DNA from: Agapetus fuscipes
Lineage: Eukaryota; Arthropoda; Insecta; Trichoptera; Glossosomatidae
Length of the DNA: 64,000 nucleotides
Direction: 5' to 3'
Assembly (NCBI GenBank): GCA_951799405.1
Contig: OX637359.1
Location: forward strand, 7,746,201-7,810,200
Shown here: piece by piece, positions 1-9,500 of the stretch
Position numbering within the stretch: the first letter of the stretch is position 1
Layout of the letters: every line of letters starts with the position of its first letter
Translations under genes and position numbers: made by a program
Notes under the pieces: model-generated
Seen by the model: only the letters and a program-made list of their open reading frames with translations
The model's database searches: none
What the model was told of the DNA's origin: nothing

Positions 1-620
1 TCGGTTTGACCACTTCCTTACACTATAGTTTTTTTCAATCACCCATTCAAATTATTAAAATTTGAAAATTCGTCCAATTTCGGATTCTGGATGCCGAAAA
101 ATGATATAGGTACTGGAAATTCTAGTTATCTATTATTCAGGCGACTGTTCAATCAAGGTGAGAAATGGAATGAAGCACTATGTTTTTTTGCAATGAAACC
201 ACTCCAGTATGAAACCAGACCAGTGTATTTTGTATGACGTTCTAGTGACTGTATGTGTACATAATCTTTGGAAAAAAATCAAAAAATCGTAAAAATAACA
301 TTTAAAAATACGTTACTCTCATTTGAGTGAAACCCAAAAGTTATTATCCATTTCTAAAAAGTTTTTAAAAAAAGGTGTGATATAAAAACACGATCTTTAC
401 TAAAAAATTGTCAAAGTGTGTTCTGACGGCTTCTGACATAACCTCCAAATCTACAGAGAAATTTCAAAATCTCAAAAAAATATCTCTATTCTTGATCTAA
501 TTTCAACTAAGAATCATCTAAAGACACATTATCACAACTATTTATTTATTTTTTATCAAGTGTGCGATTTCCTTATAGTTCAACCTACGTAACTTTGTAA
601 AAATAATATTTTTTACTTGT
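1..620. other. AT-rich DNA, nothing recognised
   Basis: I see no exon, tRNA-like head or clear terminal inverted repeat in this stretch. It may hold the 5' untranslated part of the LINE-like fragment that starts at 696. Confidence 0.4.
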
Positions 621-695
621 TTGTTATTTGAATCTCTCTTTGAGTTTTTTACTACATTTCTGCGGCTGGCGGCTGTCCAGAGCGGAGGTAACAGA

Positions 696-1163
696 ATGCC
701 GCGTGTAACTAGAAACACAAATAATAGTGATGATGGGGAAATGAAAGCTCTGAAGGAGTACTTTGAAAACAAACTGTCGGATTTTGAGAATAGGATAATG
801 AAAAAAATATCCATTGTCATGGACAGTTTGACATATTTAAAAGAGCACCTTATAAAAAATGAAGAAACAAGAAAGAATAAACCTTCGTTTGCTGAAGCGG
901 TGAAAGATAAACGACCCCGAGAGCAACATCATGCTATCGTAATTTCGTCTGATGACCCAAAATGTAAGGGCAGCGATCTCGATAAGACCATCAAGAGAGC
1001 TATAAACGTTCGCTCTCTGGGAATAGGGATAACAGGAATGCGAAAAACTGGTAAAAACAAAATCATAGTGACAGTACCTACCTTAGAGGATAAAGGTAAG
1101 TTTACCACAGAACTTGGAAAGCAAATTAATAACTCATTTTCTTACACTAATTTATTTCAAGAT
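696..1163 (+). pseudogene. LINE ORF1-like (gag-like) fragment
   Basis: An open frame begins at ATGCCGCGTG and runs about 155 residues before it meets an unrelated repeat. The first 80 residues are charged and look coiled-coil-like (KEYFENKLSDFENRIMKKIS). They are followed by a segment beginning HAIVISSDD and ending VTVPTLEDKGK, which resembles the start of the RNA-binding region of ORF1 proteins in insect non-LTR retrotransposons. The cysteine knuckles of a complete ORF1 are absent, so the 3' part is lost. Retention of the N-terminus is unusual, because LINE copies are normally cut at the 5' end. ORF1 would coat the element RNA for retrotransposition. The family call rests on general resemblance; a host gene exon is the alternative. 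Confidence 0.45.
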
Positions 1164-1194
1164 TTACAAAAATTACCAATTATATTCTCTCAAA

Positions 1195-1400
1195 CAATGG
1201 ACTCGGCACAAAATACGCGATGAGATTTTTTTCTCGGCGGGCAAATGTCAGCATTTTATTTGACTAAAGTGTGAGGACCTTTTTAACACAGCAACCAACC
1301 ACAAAATATCAGTTGACGTTTTCTTGAACAACCCGACCATGTGACGCCACAATTTATTTGCCTATGGGATTTGTGCTGTATCCATTAGTTTCTTGATACT
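1195..1400 (+). repeat. dispersed repeat Y, first copy
   Basis: The words ATGGACTCGGCAC and TTTTCTCGGCGGGC, followed by a segment with GTGACGCCACAATTT, recur in the same order near 61495-61690 and 62088-62235, and partly at 55480-55565. It breaks the ORF1-like frame just upstream. No coding content was seen. Confidence 0.5.
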
Positions 1401-1512
1401 TTGGGATTAGTCTGTACAAGTTATAACATAAAAGGCAATCGATCCAGCGTTCGGAATTCTCCGCTACTCTAGAAAACAAGGCAACTGGCACAGCTGCGTC
1501 AGATCCAGGTCA

Positions 1513-1718
1513 TCACAGCTTCATGTAGGGCTCCAGGAACATGGCTCTGGTGATGTCTCCTGCCACCGAGCACCTCCCAGCCTGGCAGGCAGCCCTGGCC
1601 GTCAGTCTCCCATGCGCCACCTGGTGCAGGGTCTCCTCAGTCAGCGTGAACACGGCGTCAGGCTCTCTCCCTCCTCGAGGCTCGCCTTCGTACGCCTCCA
1701 CAGAATCCAAGTCCATGG
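1513..1718 (-). CDS. SCP2-domain protein, alternative terminal exon (distal copy B)
   Basis: This terminal exon starts after the acceptor CTTGTTCCAG with CC ATG GAC, which needs one base from the upstream exon, and ends at TGA after 67 codons. It encodes the C-terminal half of a sterol-carrier-protein-2 fold: an acidic loop, then FTLTEETLHQVAHGRLTAR, then QAGRCSVAGD and a C-terminal MKL. In the SCP2 family this part closes the lipid-binding tunnel. It has exactly the same length (206 bp), phase and stop position as the copy at 5744-5949, and most residues agree. The frame is intact, so it may be a usable alternative last exon. A LINE remnant ends only about 40 bp upstream of its acceptor. I saw no AATAAA just downstream. 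Confidence 0.75.
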
Positions 1719-1756
1719 CTGGAACAAGCGTCACCACACTGTCACTCATTAATCTA

Positions 1757-2075
1757 ATTACTTACTTACTTTATCAGCCACTTCTTGTCCACTGCTGGAC
1801 ATAGGCCTCCCCATATCTCTCCAGGCGTCTCTGTCCTGGGCTCTCTGCATCCAGTCATCAACAACTCTTTTAATATCATCTGACCATCGTGTAAGAGGCC
1901 TTCCTCTAGTTCTTTTGTCATCGCGAGGTCTCCATTTTACCTTTCTTTTCGTCTATCTTTGCTCGCTCAATCTGGCAACACATGCCCTGCACACGACCAC
2001 TTCTGCTTTGCCACTCTTTTGACTATGTCAGTTACTCCCAATCTTCTACGTACGTCTTGACGTTAGTCTAATTAG
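1757..2075 (-). pseudogene. RTE-like LINE reverse transcriptase C-terminus (decayed)
   Basis: Read on the minus strand this gives LGVTDIVKRVAKQKWSCAGHV and, after frame breaks, RTRGRPLTRWSDDIKRVV and WMQRAQDRDAWRDMG. This is the usual C-terminal region of insect RTE-type endonuclease/reverse transcriptases (WAGH, GRP.TRW.DD, W...AQDR..W). It ends in short GTAA repeats, the 3' tail. The insertion lies in the intron and stops about 40 bp before the acceptor of SCP2 exon copy B. Confidence 0.75.
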
Positions 2076-2600
2076 ACTGATTTAATTACATTCTATTTTA
2101 TTTTCTTTTCCACCTTAAGGTGGTTGGCAACTTAGTCAGGAGATCGCCTCCTGAACGTGTTCACTAAAATCACGCTCACTGTGGCCTTAAGTCAAAACTT
2201 ACGAAAGCTGCTCAGAACCGAAACTCAACAGGGTGTATTTAAAAATCATCGAGTCTTTTAATTCCTTCACTTATGGCTATCATTGCTAGTTTATATTCTG
2301 AGCCACCTTGTCTAGTTTTACACTGGAGAGAGTGTTAGCCTCACGGGAGGGCCTTCTGCCACTTGCATCAGTTCTATATAATGTTTTGCATGCGAGTCCT
2401 GTGCCACATCCTCGGATGGGATGGACATAAGGGCGTGGGTCAGAGAGAGAACATGTCACTCACATCATTAATACTTTGATGGACACATCATGGACCATGG
2501 TTTGAACTACATATTTTGATTGTAAGACGATAGCAGCAGAATCGAGCACTATACATAACTTTGCCACTCAAGTCATGGACATTTCGAAAAGAACGAAAAT
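2076..2600. other. intron DNA, nothing recognised
   Basis: Moderately mixed composition. I recognise no exon or known repeat end here. It would be intronic if copy B of the SCP2 terminal exon is used. Confidence 0.35.
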
Positions 2601-2604
2601 AATC

Positions 2605-3101
2605 GCAACGCAACTAAGCTACACATATAGTGTAACTTCTTGCCTGCGTTATCCCCGAAGGGGTCGCATGTGGCGCTTCGGGACCTATTTATTTTTACAG
2701 GTAAGGGGGCCGGCCTCACACCAACCACTTTCAGTTGAAGTGGGGGTTTCCCAGCTCCCGGGGGGGCTGGTTCTCATTTCTTGTGAAGGCTGAGTAAACC
2801 TTTGAGATCGAACCCTTGCTCTCGGCATGGAATGCAAGCATTCTACCAATTGAGCTATCGACCTTTTTTACGAGCTTGATCGTCGTCGCTACAAAGCGCC
2901 AATTCTCAAGCAAGACCCAGTTGCTGTAAGGCTGGATAGACCTTTGGTGACCGGTCATTGGTAAAGGTTTTATGAATTTTTCAACCCAGCGAAGAGCAAT
3001 TTTTAAAATATAAATGGTATTTTTTTGTGCTCCGCCGGGATTCGAACCCACAACCTTCCCATTCGGAGTCCGCAGTGTTACCACTGAGCTACGGACTGGT
3101 C
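2605..3101 (-). mobile_element. dimeric tRNA-derived SINE, module A followed by module B
   Basis: On the minus strand a tRNA-like head (CCGTAGCTCAGTGG ... GGTTCGAATCCC, pol III A and B boxes) leads body A, which contains TTCGCTGGGTTGAAAAATTC and GGGTCTTGCTTGAGAATTGG. At AAGCTCGTAAAAAAGGTC it passes straight into a second tRNA-like head (CGATAGCTCAATTGG) and body B. B ends with a short pyrimidine-rich tail after AGCTTAGTTGCG. The same A-B junction occurs at 22080 and 53190. Confidence 0.85.
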
Positions 3102-3200
3102 AACTACAACTCAATCAACTACATCAAATGGTTATAATCAATTTGATGGCATGAAGATCGTAGCAGGATTTAGCACCATTACTTTGTCGCTCAAGTCATA

Positions 3201-3248
3201 GACCGGTCCGTAGTCTAGTGGTTAACACTTCTGACTCGTTGGGAGGGT
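3201..3248 (+). mobile_element. SINE A head fragment
   Basis: Only the 5' tRNA-like part is present (GACCGGTCCGTAGTCTAGTG, then TTCTGACTCG); the body is missing. Confidence 0.6.
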
Positions 3249-3459
3249 AAAGATGAAATAAATTAGTCCTGCGGACCCACAGGTAGTCGCTCACACGTTT
3301 GGTAAACATGACAACTGATTGCCAGCTCCCTCCAATTAAACACCCAAATTCGAAAAATAAAGCTGAAATTGAAAGACTTGGAGCAGATTGGAGGAGACTT
3401 ACGACCAGGAGTGGACTAAGAAATGCTAATGAAGAAGGAAGAATAAATAATTTACATAG

Positions 3460-3710
3460 GTACCAGTGGCGAAGGATGCCATACAACTCGATTCCCAACG
3501 GCTTCTCTTTTAAAATGTGGCAACCACGTGGCAACAAAGTAGTTAAAAAATATAGGCACAAAGTAAAAAAAATACATTTAAAACCAAAGAAACAATACGT
3601 ATTTTTCCCCTATTGAAACCATTCAGTCTACTTTATTATCATTTTTGCCTCATTTTAAAAGGGAAACCGATGGGAATCGAGTTGTATGGCACCCTTCGCT
3701 ATTAGGCACT
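3460..3710. mobile_element. MITE-like element with ~50 bp terminal inverted repeats
   Basis: The left arm GCGAAGGATGCCATACAACT continues to TCTTTTAAAATG. It is mirrored on the right by CATTTTAAAAGGGAAACCGA through GTTGTATGGCACCCTTCGC. No transposase is seen inside, so it would be non-autonomous. Confidence 0.7.
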
Positions 3711-4110
3711 AATTGAGCAACAAAACAATATAAGTAAGCAACTTAGCCAACGTCTTCAGGAGACACTCTCTCTCTGCACGGCGACTGAGAATGAACAAGT
3801 AAGTTATTTTATAGAGATTGGTCTTATATGCGAATACTTTTTTAAACTGTGTTGTTATTATAATTGTAAATATGTCAAACGACCGTAATTACAACTTAAC
3901 CCTAACAAATACTAGTAACCCTAGTATAAAGCATCACGTAAAGTCCCCACCATCGCGTAAATATAAATATGTATGGAAGATTCAACGGCACCTCTATAAT
4001 AGTTCGTTTTTCATACGTTTTATTCCTATTTACGTGATGTTAGGGAATTTACACCATATTTTATACTATTATCTAGGTTTTTAGCAGTTACTTCGTGAAA
4101 GTTCATTTTA
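3711..4110. other. unassigned DNA with a short shared fragment
   Basis: The words GTCTTCAGGAGACACTCTC and CTGCACGG at about 3750-3780 resemble the loop of the hairpin element at 6062-6243. Nothing else was recognised. Confidence 0.35.
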
Positions 4111-4329
4111 ATAGATTAAAATAAAATATTCTTTGTTAAAATTCACATGAGTTTTTATTTTTTAAACACTACCGGTTTCGGGAGAAGCAATACCTCCCAT
4201 CTTCAGGTGTAAATATAAACTTTATATTTACACCTGAAGATGGGAGGTATTGCTTCTCCCGAAACCGGTAGTGTTTAAAAAATAAAAACTCATGTGAATT
4301 TTAACAAAGAATATTTTATTTTAATCTAT
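4111..4329. repeat. near-perfect 219 bp palindrome
   Basis: Two arms of about 109 bp mirror each other around a single base at 4220. The left arm runs from ATAGATTAAAATAAAATATT through ACCGGTTTCGGGAGAAGCAA to TAAATATAAA, and the right arm repeats it in reverse complement with no mismatch that I could find. This may be a foldback element or a recent inverted duplication. Confidence 0.9.
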
Positions 4330-5328
4330 ATTTTATACTAGTGATACAGAAAAATATAGTTGCATGCATTGAGGAGGCAGCTCTGCATAGTTTTTGGCCA
4401 CCCCTAGCGGAATGGTTACATATGTAGTTACAGTTACAGTTGATTTCGTTTCTTTCAAAGATTGTAGAGACGTAAGCGATTATGTAATAAAAAACGTTTT
4501 TGGTGACATTTTGTGTATTTATCAAATGTCCTTAGAATTACTTAACACGGTTGCCAAGTGCATACCTACATTAGCGCCTACAGAAATAAAATTAAAAATA
4601 GAAAGTTGCCTCGCCTATACTCGAACCTGCCCAATATTTACTAAACACTCAACGCGCAAAAATAACCAAATCTGATTCCTTCTTATCTCACTAAATAAAC
4701 CACTGTCGAAAGCACTCCACGCGTAATCCAAAGTTTATTGCACGGAATTATTGCATGAAATATGCTAAAACAAGCAAATAAGTAGTGCGGGAATGGAATG
4801 TCCAGAGTGAATGTAAAAGAAGATGCATGAATTGAAAGCGGTGAAAAATGGGATATAATTGAGTTCTGGGATGTAAAAAGTAAATGTAAAAGAAAGAAAT
4901 GCACGAATTGAAATGTGAAAACAGCTGAAGGAGATTGGAAGAGTTGGAGACGCAGAAGAAAAAGAGGAAGCCGAGATGATTTGACAAAGAAAGATCAAAG
5001 AGAGAAAAATAAAGATGCTAATGAAAACGAACCCGCTATAGTTTGATGAATCTATGTCTCTGGGCAAAACTTGCAGCAGTGGTCAAAAGAAATAAGAACC
5101 TCTTTGAAGCTGTTGTACCACGTATATATTATAATATGACAAAGATTATGTAAAAAAAATATGTTGAAAGCAATCAATTAAGGAAAACAGGAACTTTATT
5201 AGAATTTAGTGCGAAAATTGTTACTGATGACTATGTTGACTATGACGATGAAGCTGTCTAACAAGGAATGCAAGGCACAAAATGAATTGGTAAAAGGATG
5301 AAAAAGATGGTAAAGCGGGATGCAACAT
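4330..5328. other. AT-rich intronic or intergenic DNA
   Basis: A short fragment at 4398-4440 (GGCCACCCCTAGCGGAATGG) recurs near 20000-20020 (reverse) and 48056-48075. At about 4798-4925 two diverged copies of a roughly 65 bp unit lie in tandem (GTAAAAGAAGATGCATGAAT and GTAAAAGAAAGAAATGCACG). No exon was recognised. Confidence 0.4.
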
Positions 5329-5573
5329 TTCGCACGCTTAATAATAAAGAGAAATAACTCAAAAATTGGGAAAATCGAGATTTTGTAATAAAACGCGAGA
5401 AGAATAGGTAGAATGCGACAGCCGTTCAATTTGAACGAATATGACCGAGATAAAACATCGGTCGCCTTTTTTATCCCATACAAGTTGTACTGGTTGTCTG
5501 AACTTCAAAATTTTTTTTTTCATTCTTGTTTTTTGAGTTATTGCTCTTTATTATTAAACGTGCGATTTGGGAC
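5329..5573. mobile_element. MITE-like element, family M1, copy 1
   Basis: Its ends are TCGCACGCTTAATAATAAAG and the mirrored CTTTATTATTAAACGTGCGA, each followed inward by AGAAATAACTC. A second copy with the same internal sequence lies at 15551-15799. Confidence 0.8.
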
Positions 5574-5736
5574 TCCAAGATTTGAATTGGGTCACAGCGA
5601 AATCAAAGAGAAACAGAAGATATAACAGAAAAACACAAATATAACACCTATCAATGAAAGGAATCCACACCTTTTCCAAAGTGTCTTGCAACAAAAGTTT
5701 ATGAGATGATGGTGGGAGAAATGACGATGACAAATG

Positions 5737-5742
5737 TTTATT
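5737..5742 (-). promoter_or_regulatory. candidate polyadenylation signal AATAAA
   Basis: On the minus strand AATAAA begins one base after the stop codon of SCP2 exon copy A. It is the only canonical signal I noticed close to either terminal exon. Such closeness to the stop would mean a very short 3' untranslated region, so it may be accidental. Confidence 0.35.
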
Positions 5743-5743
5743 G

Positions 5744-5949
5744 TTATAGTTTGATGTACGGCTCCAGCTTCATGGCCCGCACAATGTCTCCAGTGACGGA
5801 GCATCTGCCAGCTTGCACGGCCGCCCTGGCTGTTATTCTTCCCTCAGCCACCTGGTGCAGGGTCTCCTCCGTCAGCGTGAACGTGGCGTCTGCTTCCTCT
5901 TCCTCGGGAGGCTCTCCCAGATAGGCGCGCATGGTGTTGAGATCCATGG
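5744..5949 (-). CDS. SCP2-domain protein, terminal exon (proximal copy A)
   Basis: The acceptor ATCATTTCCAG is followed by CC ATG GAT and 67 codons to TAA. The upstream exon at 6685-6832 ends ...CAC TGG A, so the join gives ACC (Thr) and the reading H-W-T-M-D-L-N. This is the expected second half of an SCP2 lipid-binding domain. Visible are an acidic loop (GEPPEEEEAD), the helix FTLTEETLHQVAEGRITAR, the strand QAGRCSVTGD and the final helix IVRAMKLEPYIKL, which ends at the C-terminus as in many SCP2 proteins. SCP2 domains bind sterols and acyl lipids; they occur alone or at the C-terminus of larger proteins such as HSDL2 and STOML1. Which parent protein this is cannot be told here, because the 5' exons were not found. 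Confidence 0.85.
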
Positions 5950-6061
5950 CTGGAAATGATCAGCAGGGTTACATGCGGGATGGAGATGAGGGTTAGTGAT
6001 GGTGCTTTGTACAATGGTAAATAACAACAGATCCATATATGTACACTTCAATGTTAATTAA

Positions 6062-6243
6062 TATACTTTTCGGATATTATACGAACCGTTATGGAAGAAC
6101 TTACATTATTTTCGACGTTTAATTTTTAGACGTAGTTTACGTCTTCAGGACCCTCTCTGCACGATTGAGGATGAACGTCGTAAAATGTCGAAAATAATGT
6201 AAGTTCTCTCAAATACGGCTCGTCAAATTTCCGAAAAGTGTAA
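6062..6243. mobile_element. hairpin (MITE-like) element
   Basis: The left arm has ACTTTTCGGATATTATACGA then GAACTTACATTATTTTCGAC. The right arm mirrors it with GTCGAAAATAATGTAAGTTC and TCCGAAAAGTG. The loop contains GTCTTCAGGACCCTCTCTGC. It lies in the intron between the SCP2 exon and copy A. Confidence 0.75.
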
Positions 6244-6684
6244 TAAACCTTGAAATTTAATTATACTTTGTAAAATAATGTGACCGAACCAGGGTCTCCG
6301 CGTCCTAAGAGGCCTCCAAGACAAACGTCATATACCTTCAGATTAATTTGTAATCTGGAGAGTCTCCCAAACAGGATTCTCAAAAATAAACTTAAGATAT
6401 CGTTAGCAACCGTTTTGGTTCGCAATAAGTACCGATATATTTTTTTGTGAGGGGGGGGGGGCGACGGTCCCCCCACCAGGGTCCCTAGTGGTCTTAATCC
6501 GGACCTGGAAAGAAGTAACCCATGAAAGAATGCATGATTTTGTGGACGAGTATTTCGATGTTGTTAAGTAGATTTCGCAGCGTTGTTATCCGCCGATAGT
6601 ACGTTCCTTTACACGTACATAACATGTAACCGCTGTAGTAGCTAAAACCTGACTTGAGAATACCACAAAATTATTATAACTCAC

Positions 6685-6832
6685 TCCAGTGTGTGACTGT
6701 TTGTTTATTGATGACAGCGAACAGGAACACCCCTCCCAGCGCTCTCGCCAGGGCGGGATCCACTGATTGTAGTTTAGTGGAGATGCGCTCAAACATTTGC
6801 TGTCGCGATGTCTCGTTACTGCTTCCGTTACC
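6685..6832 (-). CDS. SCP2-domain protein, penultimate exon
   Basis: The exon runs from the acceptor TTTTGTTCCAG (phase 0, GGT AAC GGA) to the donor TGGA|GTGAGT, 148 bp, leaving one base. It encodes a short Ser/Asn-rich linker, then QQMFERISTKLQSVDPALAR, then ALGGVFLFAVINKQTVTHW. This is the N-terminal half of an SCP2 domain: the amphipathic first helix, then the first beta strands (GG.F.F.I). Joined to 5744-5949 it gives a nearly complete domain of about 115 residues. The phase also allows a join to 1513-1718. Upstream exons should lie at higher coordinates, but I could not recognise any before 16 kb. The protein is probably cytosolic, peroxisomal or membrane-associated; this cannot be decided from these exons. 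Confidence 0.88.
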
Positions 6833-6859
6833 CTGGAACAAAAACACAAGGCTCAGATA

Positions 6860-7470
6860 AGAGAGACATGCAGGTCCAGATCAAGCCCATCGGGGGCCTT
6901 GGTGCAAGGAGAGACATTGGGCCCCCCACTCCAAATTAGAACTTAAACGAACATGATAACAAACTATAGCATTTTAAGTGTTCTTATCAAAAGCTTTGTA
7001 GACTGGTACGAGTCTCACCACGCATACTGTAAAACATGGCTCAATTTACCAATGTCTAGAAAACCAAAACGAACCTAAGTACGTTTTAAGTGAATTTTGA
7101 GAATTTCTGGCAAACTTATGATCGAAAATTGATTTTTTACTTAAATTTGACGCTGTACATAAGCTTATTTCGTAAGTTGAAATATTTTTTTGGTTCGGGA
7201 TATTATGTTGAAATAAGCCCCACGCATAGCATCATTCATTCCCACAGTATTGATTGTGAATACGGATATAAACGAGTGAAATTGCATGATACGTCAAAGT
7301 CATTTAAGATGAAGAAAGCGGAGTTGCGTAAGCCTGTTTAAACTTTAGTAAAACGTCAAATAATATGAAATGATAATTCAATCAATATAGAGACAGCCAT
7401 TTGCATATTTTACAGAAAATCATTTCCGTATTTATGCAAAATGAGTTAGTGTTGTGTAATGAACTCGGAA
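6860..7470. other. unassigned DNA upstream of the SCP2 exon
   Basis: It contains a reading frame of 83 codons at 7090-7341 with no recognisable motif and low-complexity hydrophobic content. I see no repeat family and no splice-flanked exon. Confidence 0.35.
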
Positions 7471-7550
7471 AATGCAACTAAGCTGCACATATACTGCAAC
7501 TTCTTGCCACGTTGTCCCCGAAGAGGTCGCATGTAGAGCTTGGATTTTTT
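7471..7550 (-). mobile_element. SINE B 3' fragment
   Basis: CAACTAAGCTGCACATATAC and GTCCCCGAAGAGGTCGCATG are the end of body B in reverse; the head and middle are missing. Confidence 0.7.
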
Positions 7551-7634
7551 TTTTATAGTTTCTTAAGAGTAAGTATGTAATTGACTTTACGCCTACTTCT
7601 TAAGTAGAACGCCTTATAACCGGCAGGACATTTT

Positions 7635-7905
7635 TCCTTCTATTATCTATATCTGTAATCTAAGTTGCAAGGATATAGGTATTCATTTAAAGCTCTCAGA
7701 TGCATGCCCACAAACAAGCACGTGTAGTTCGCGCTTACTAATGCTGAATGTGTACCTACAAATAAAATCCAAACCTCAAATGAACATAAGCCCTACAACT
7801 TTTGCCGACCTTCCCTGACACAGGGGTGACATTGGCAAAGTGAACCATTTTTACAGTATGGGTGGTCAGCCTCATACCAACCTATAAGTTAAGGAATTCC
7901 TTAGT
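7635..7905 (-). mobile_element. LINE 3' end repeat (family L)
   Basis: In plus-strand order it shows AATCTAAGTTGCAAGGATAT, GACACAGGGGTGACATTGGC and CCAACCTATAAGTTAAGGAA. It is the same roughly 250 bp unit that follows the reverse transcriptase ends at 11122 and 43279. Confidence 0.8.
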
Positions 7906-8293
7906 CATGAAAAATCGATTACTTTTAAAAATATTCGAATTTAACATCCCTTCATTCTTACACATCACTATTGTAGTTTCAGTTGTCATGACGACGGATA
8001 TAACAACACTGCTCGAGTCAAATGTTCAACTAGTAAAATACCTTCTTCTTCTTTTTGGCGGATAGCAGGGGCGCCAGTAATAGCTGAGGGAGAGTAATTT
8101 GCATTCAAGAGGGACCGGCACGAAGAGAGGGATATCAACAAAGTAAAAACAGTAAACAAAAAGTAGAAGTGATTAATTTATACATAAATTAAAGTAATTT
8201 GGGTAAAATAGTTTATAATTTTGTATTGTTCTAAGAAATAAATTTCAGAAGAAGAAGGGTGATAGGTTTCGAATTAATGGACAAGAGATATGT
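7906..8293. other. unassigned AT-rich DNA
   Basis: No exon, repeat end or hairpin was recognised in this stretch. Confidence 0.35.
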
Positions 8294-8620
8294 CCGGTCG
8301 ATAGCTCAATTGGTAGAGTGCTTGCATTCTACCCCGTGAGCTCGGGTTCGAATCCCACCGAGGACGATGTCAGAATTGATTTCCTATTTCGGTGCTTATT
8401 TCAAATCCCATAATAAAATACCGGCAAGGCTTACTCAGCCTTCACAAGAAATGAGTTCCAGTCCCCTCGGGAGCTGGGAAACCCCCACTTCATTGAAGTG
8501 GTTGGCGTAAGGCCGGCCCCCTTACCTGTAATAATAAATAGGTTCAACTCGCCACATGCGACCCCTTCGGGGATAACGCGGCAAGAAGTTACACTGTATG
8601 TGTAGCTTAGTTGCGTTTTT
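8294..8620 (+). mobile_element. SINE B, near full length
   Basis: The tRNA-like head (CCGGTCGATAGCTCAATTGG; GGGTTCGAATCCCACCGAGG) is followed by TCAGAATTGATTTCC, CCCCTCGGGAGCTGGGAAAC, GACCCCTTCGGGGATAACGC and the end TGTAGCTTAGTTGCG. It is about 330 bp with a weak tail. Confidence 0.85.
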
Positions 8621-9040
8621 AGTTGCGATAAGAAACATGGGGTAATGTATGAGAACGCTAGTTCTCAGAAAATATAAATAAAACTGATTCGGATCGGTAC
8701 AAAGGGGACAGTTGAAAAAAATATGATCTGGATCGCCTATTTCATTATCATTATCATCACATTAATTACATAAGGGAGAATCGATTACGTTAGGTGGGCT
8801 ACAGAGAGGCTATAGTGGGCTATAGTGGGCTTAATAGTGGGCCATCGCAAAAATAAATGAATAGTGTAATTAATACTAATAATAAAACCAAATCACTCAC
8901 TAGGAGTGATGATGTGTCTTCCACATGGAGTTATATTAAATTATTTCTATATATCGATGGTCTTCCATACATTTTTGTAAGGTACGGAATTTATGCGATG
9001 TTTTGTACCTACTGCTTATTATTTTTGCTTGTTTCTAACG

Positions 9041-9235
9041 AGCAATTTAGCTGCACATATAGTACAACGTCTTACCTCAAGCATGTGGCGGTTGCAACCT
9101 ATTTATTTTTACAGCTTAATTTGAAATGGGGATTTCCCAGCTCTGCAGAGGGCTGGTTCTCATTTCTTATGAAGGTTGAGTAAAACTTTTAATTTTGGGC
9201 TTGAATAATCACCGAAACGGGAAATCATTTCTGAT
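9041..9235 (-). mobile_element. SINE B, 5'-truncated and diverged
   Basis: GCTGCACATATAGTACAACG, CCTATTTATTTTTACAG and GGGCTGGTTCTCATTTC match body B in reverse. The tRNA-like head is missing. Confidence 0.65.
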
Positions 9236-9335
9236 ACCCTCGGTGTCATATACCTACCTACTCGCTCCCTCAGTTCTTGTTTATCGTATACGCCAATCTT
9301 GTCAAATATGACTTTTTCATGCAGTTGTCTTATGA

Positions 9336-9500
9336 ATCAAATTCTACACAATCTGAGCTAAGAAAAACCGTAAAACTCGATAATGTGAGAGTTCTTTTAA
9401 ATATTTTTTAAATAAATTTCTTGTTTTTATAATACACATTGGTCCAGTACACATGCAAACATTGCTCATGTAAAATTTTCTCAATGGCGTATACGGCAAA
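9336..9500 (+). repeat. dispersed repeat Z, copy 1
   Basis: ACACAATCTGAGCTAAGAAA, GATAATGTGAGAG and TAATACACATTGGTCCAGTA recur in the same order at 48577-48760 and at 53917-54275. They occur in reverse at 10660-10732 plus 11481-11560. Confidence 0.6.

Noticed and set aside
2575..3084. Frames within tRNA-headed SINEs (also 21922-22281, 28415-28687, 46657-46896 and others)
   Set aside because: They recur identically wherever the SINE occurs and are translations of SINE sequence.
4394..4675. Plus-strand frame of 93 codons
   Set aside because: It starts inside a dispersed fragment also seen near 20000 and 48060, and resembles no family.
6586..6849. Minus-strand frame of 87 codons across the SCP2 exon
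   Set aside because: It is a shifted frame; the splice sites and SCP2 motif belong to the neighbouring frame.
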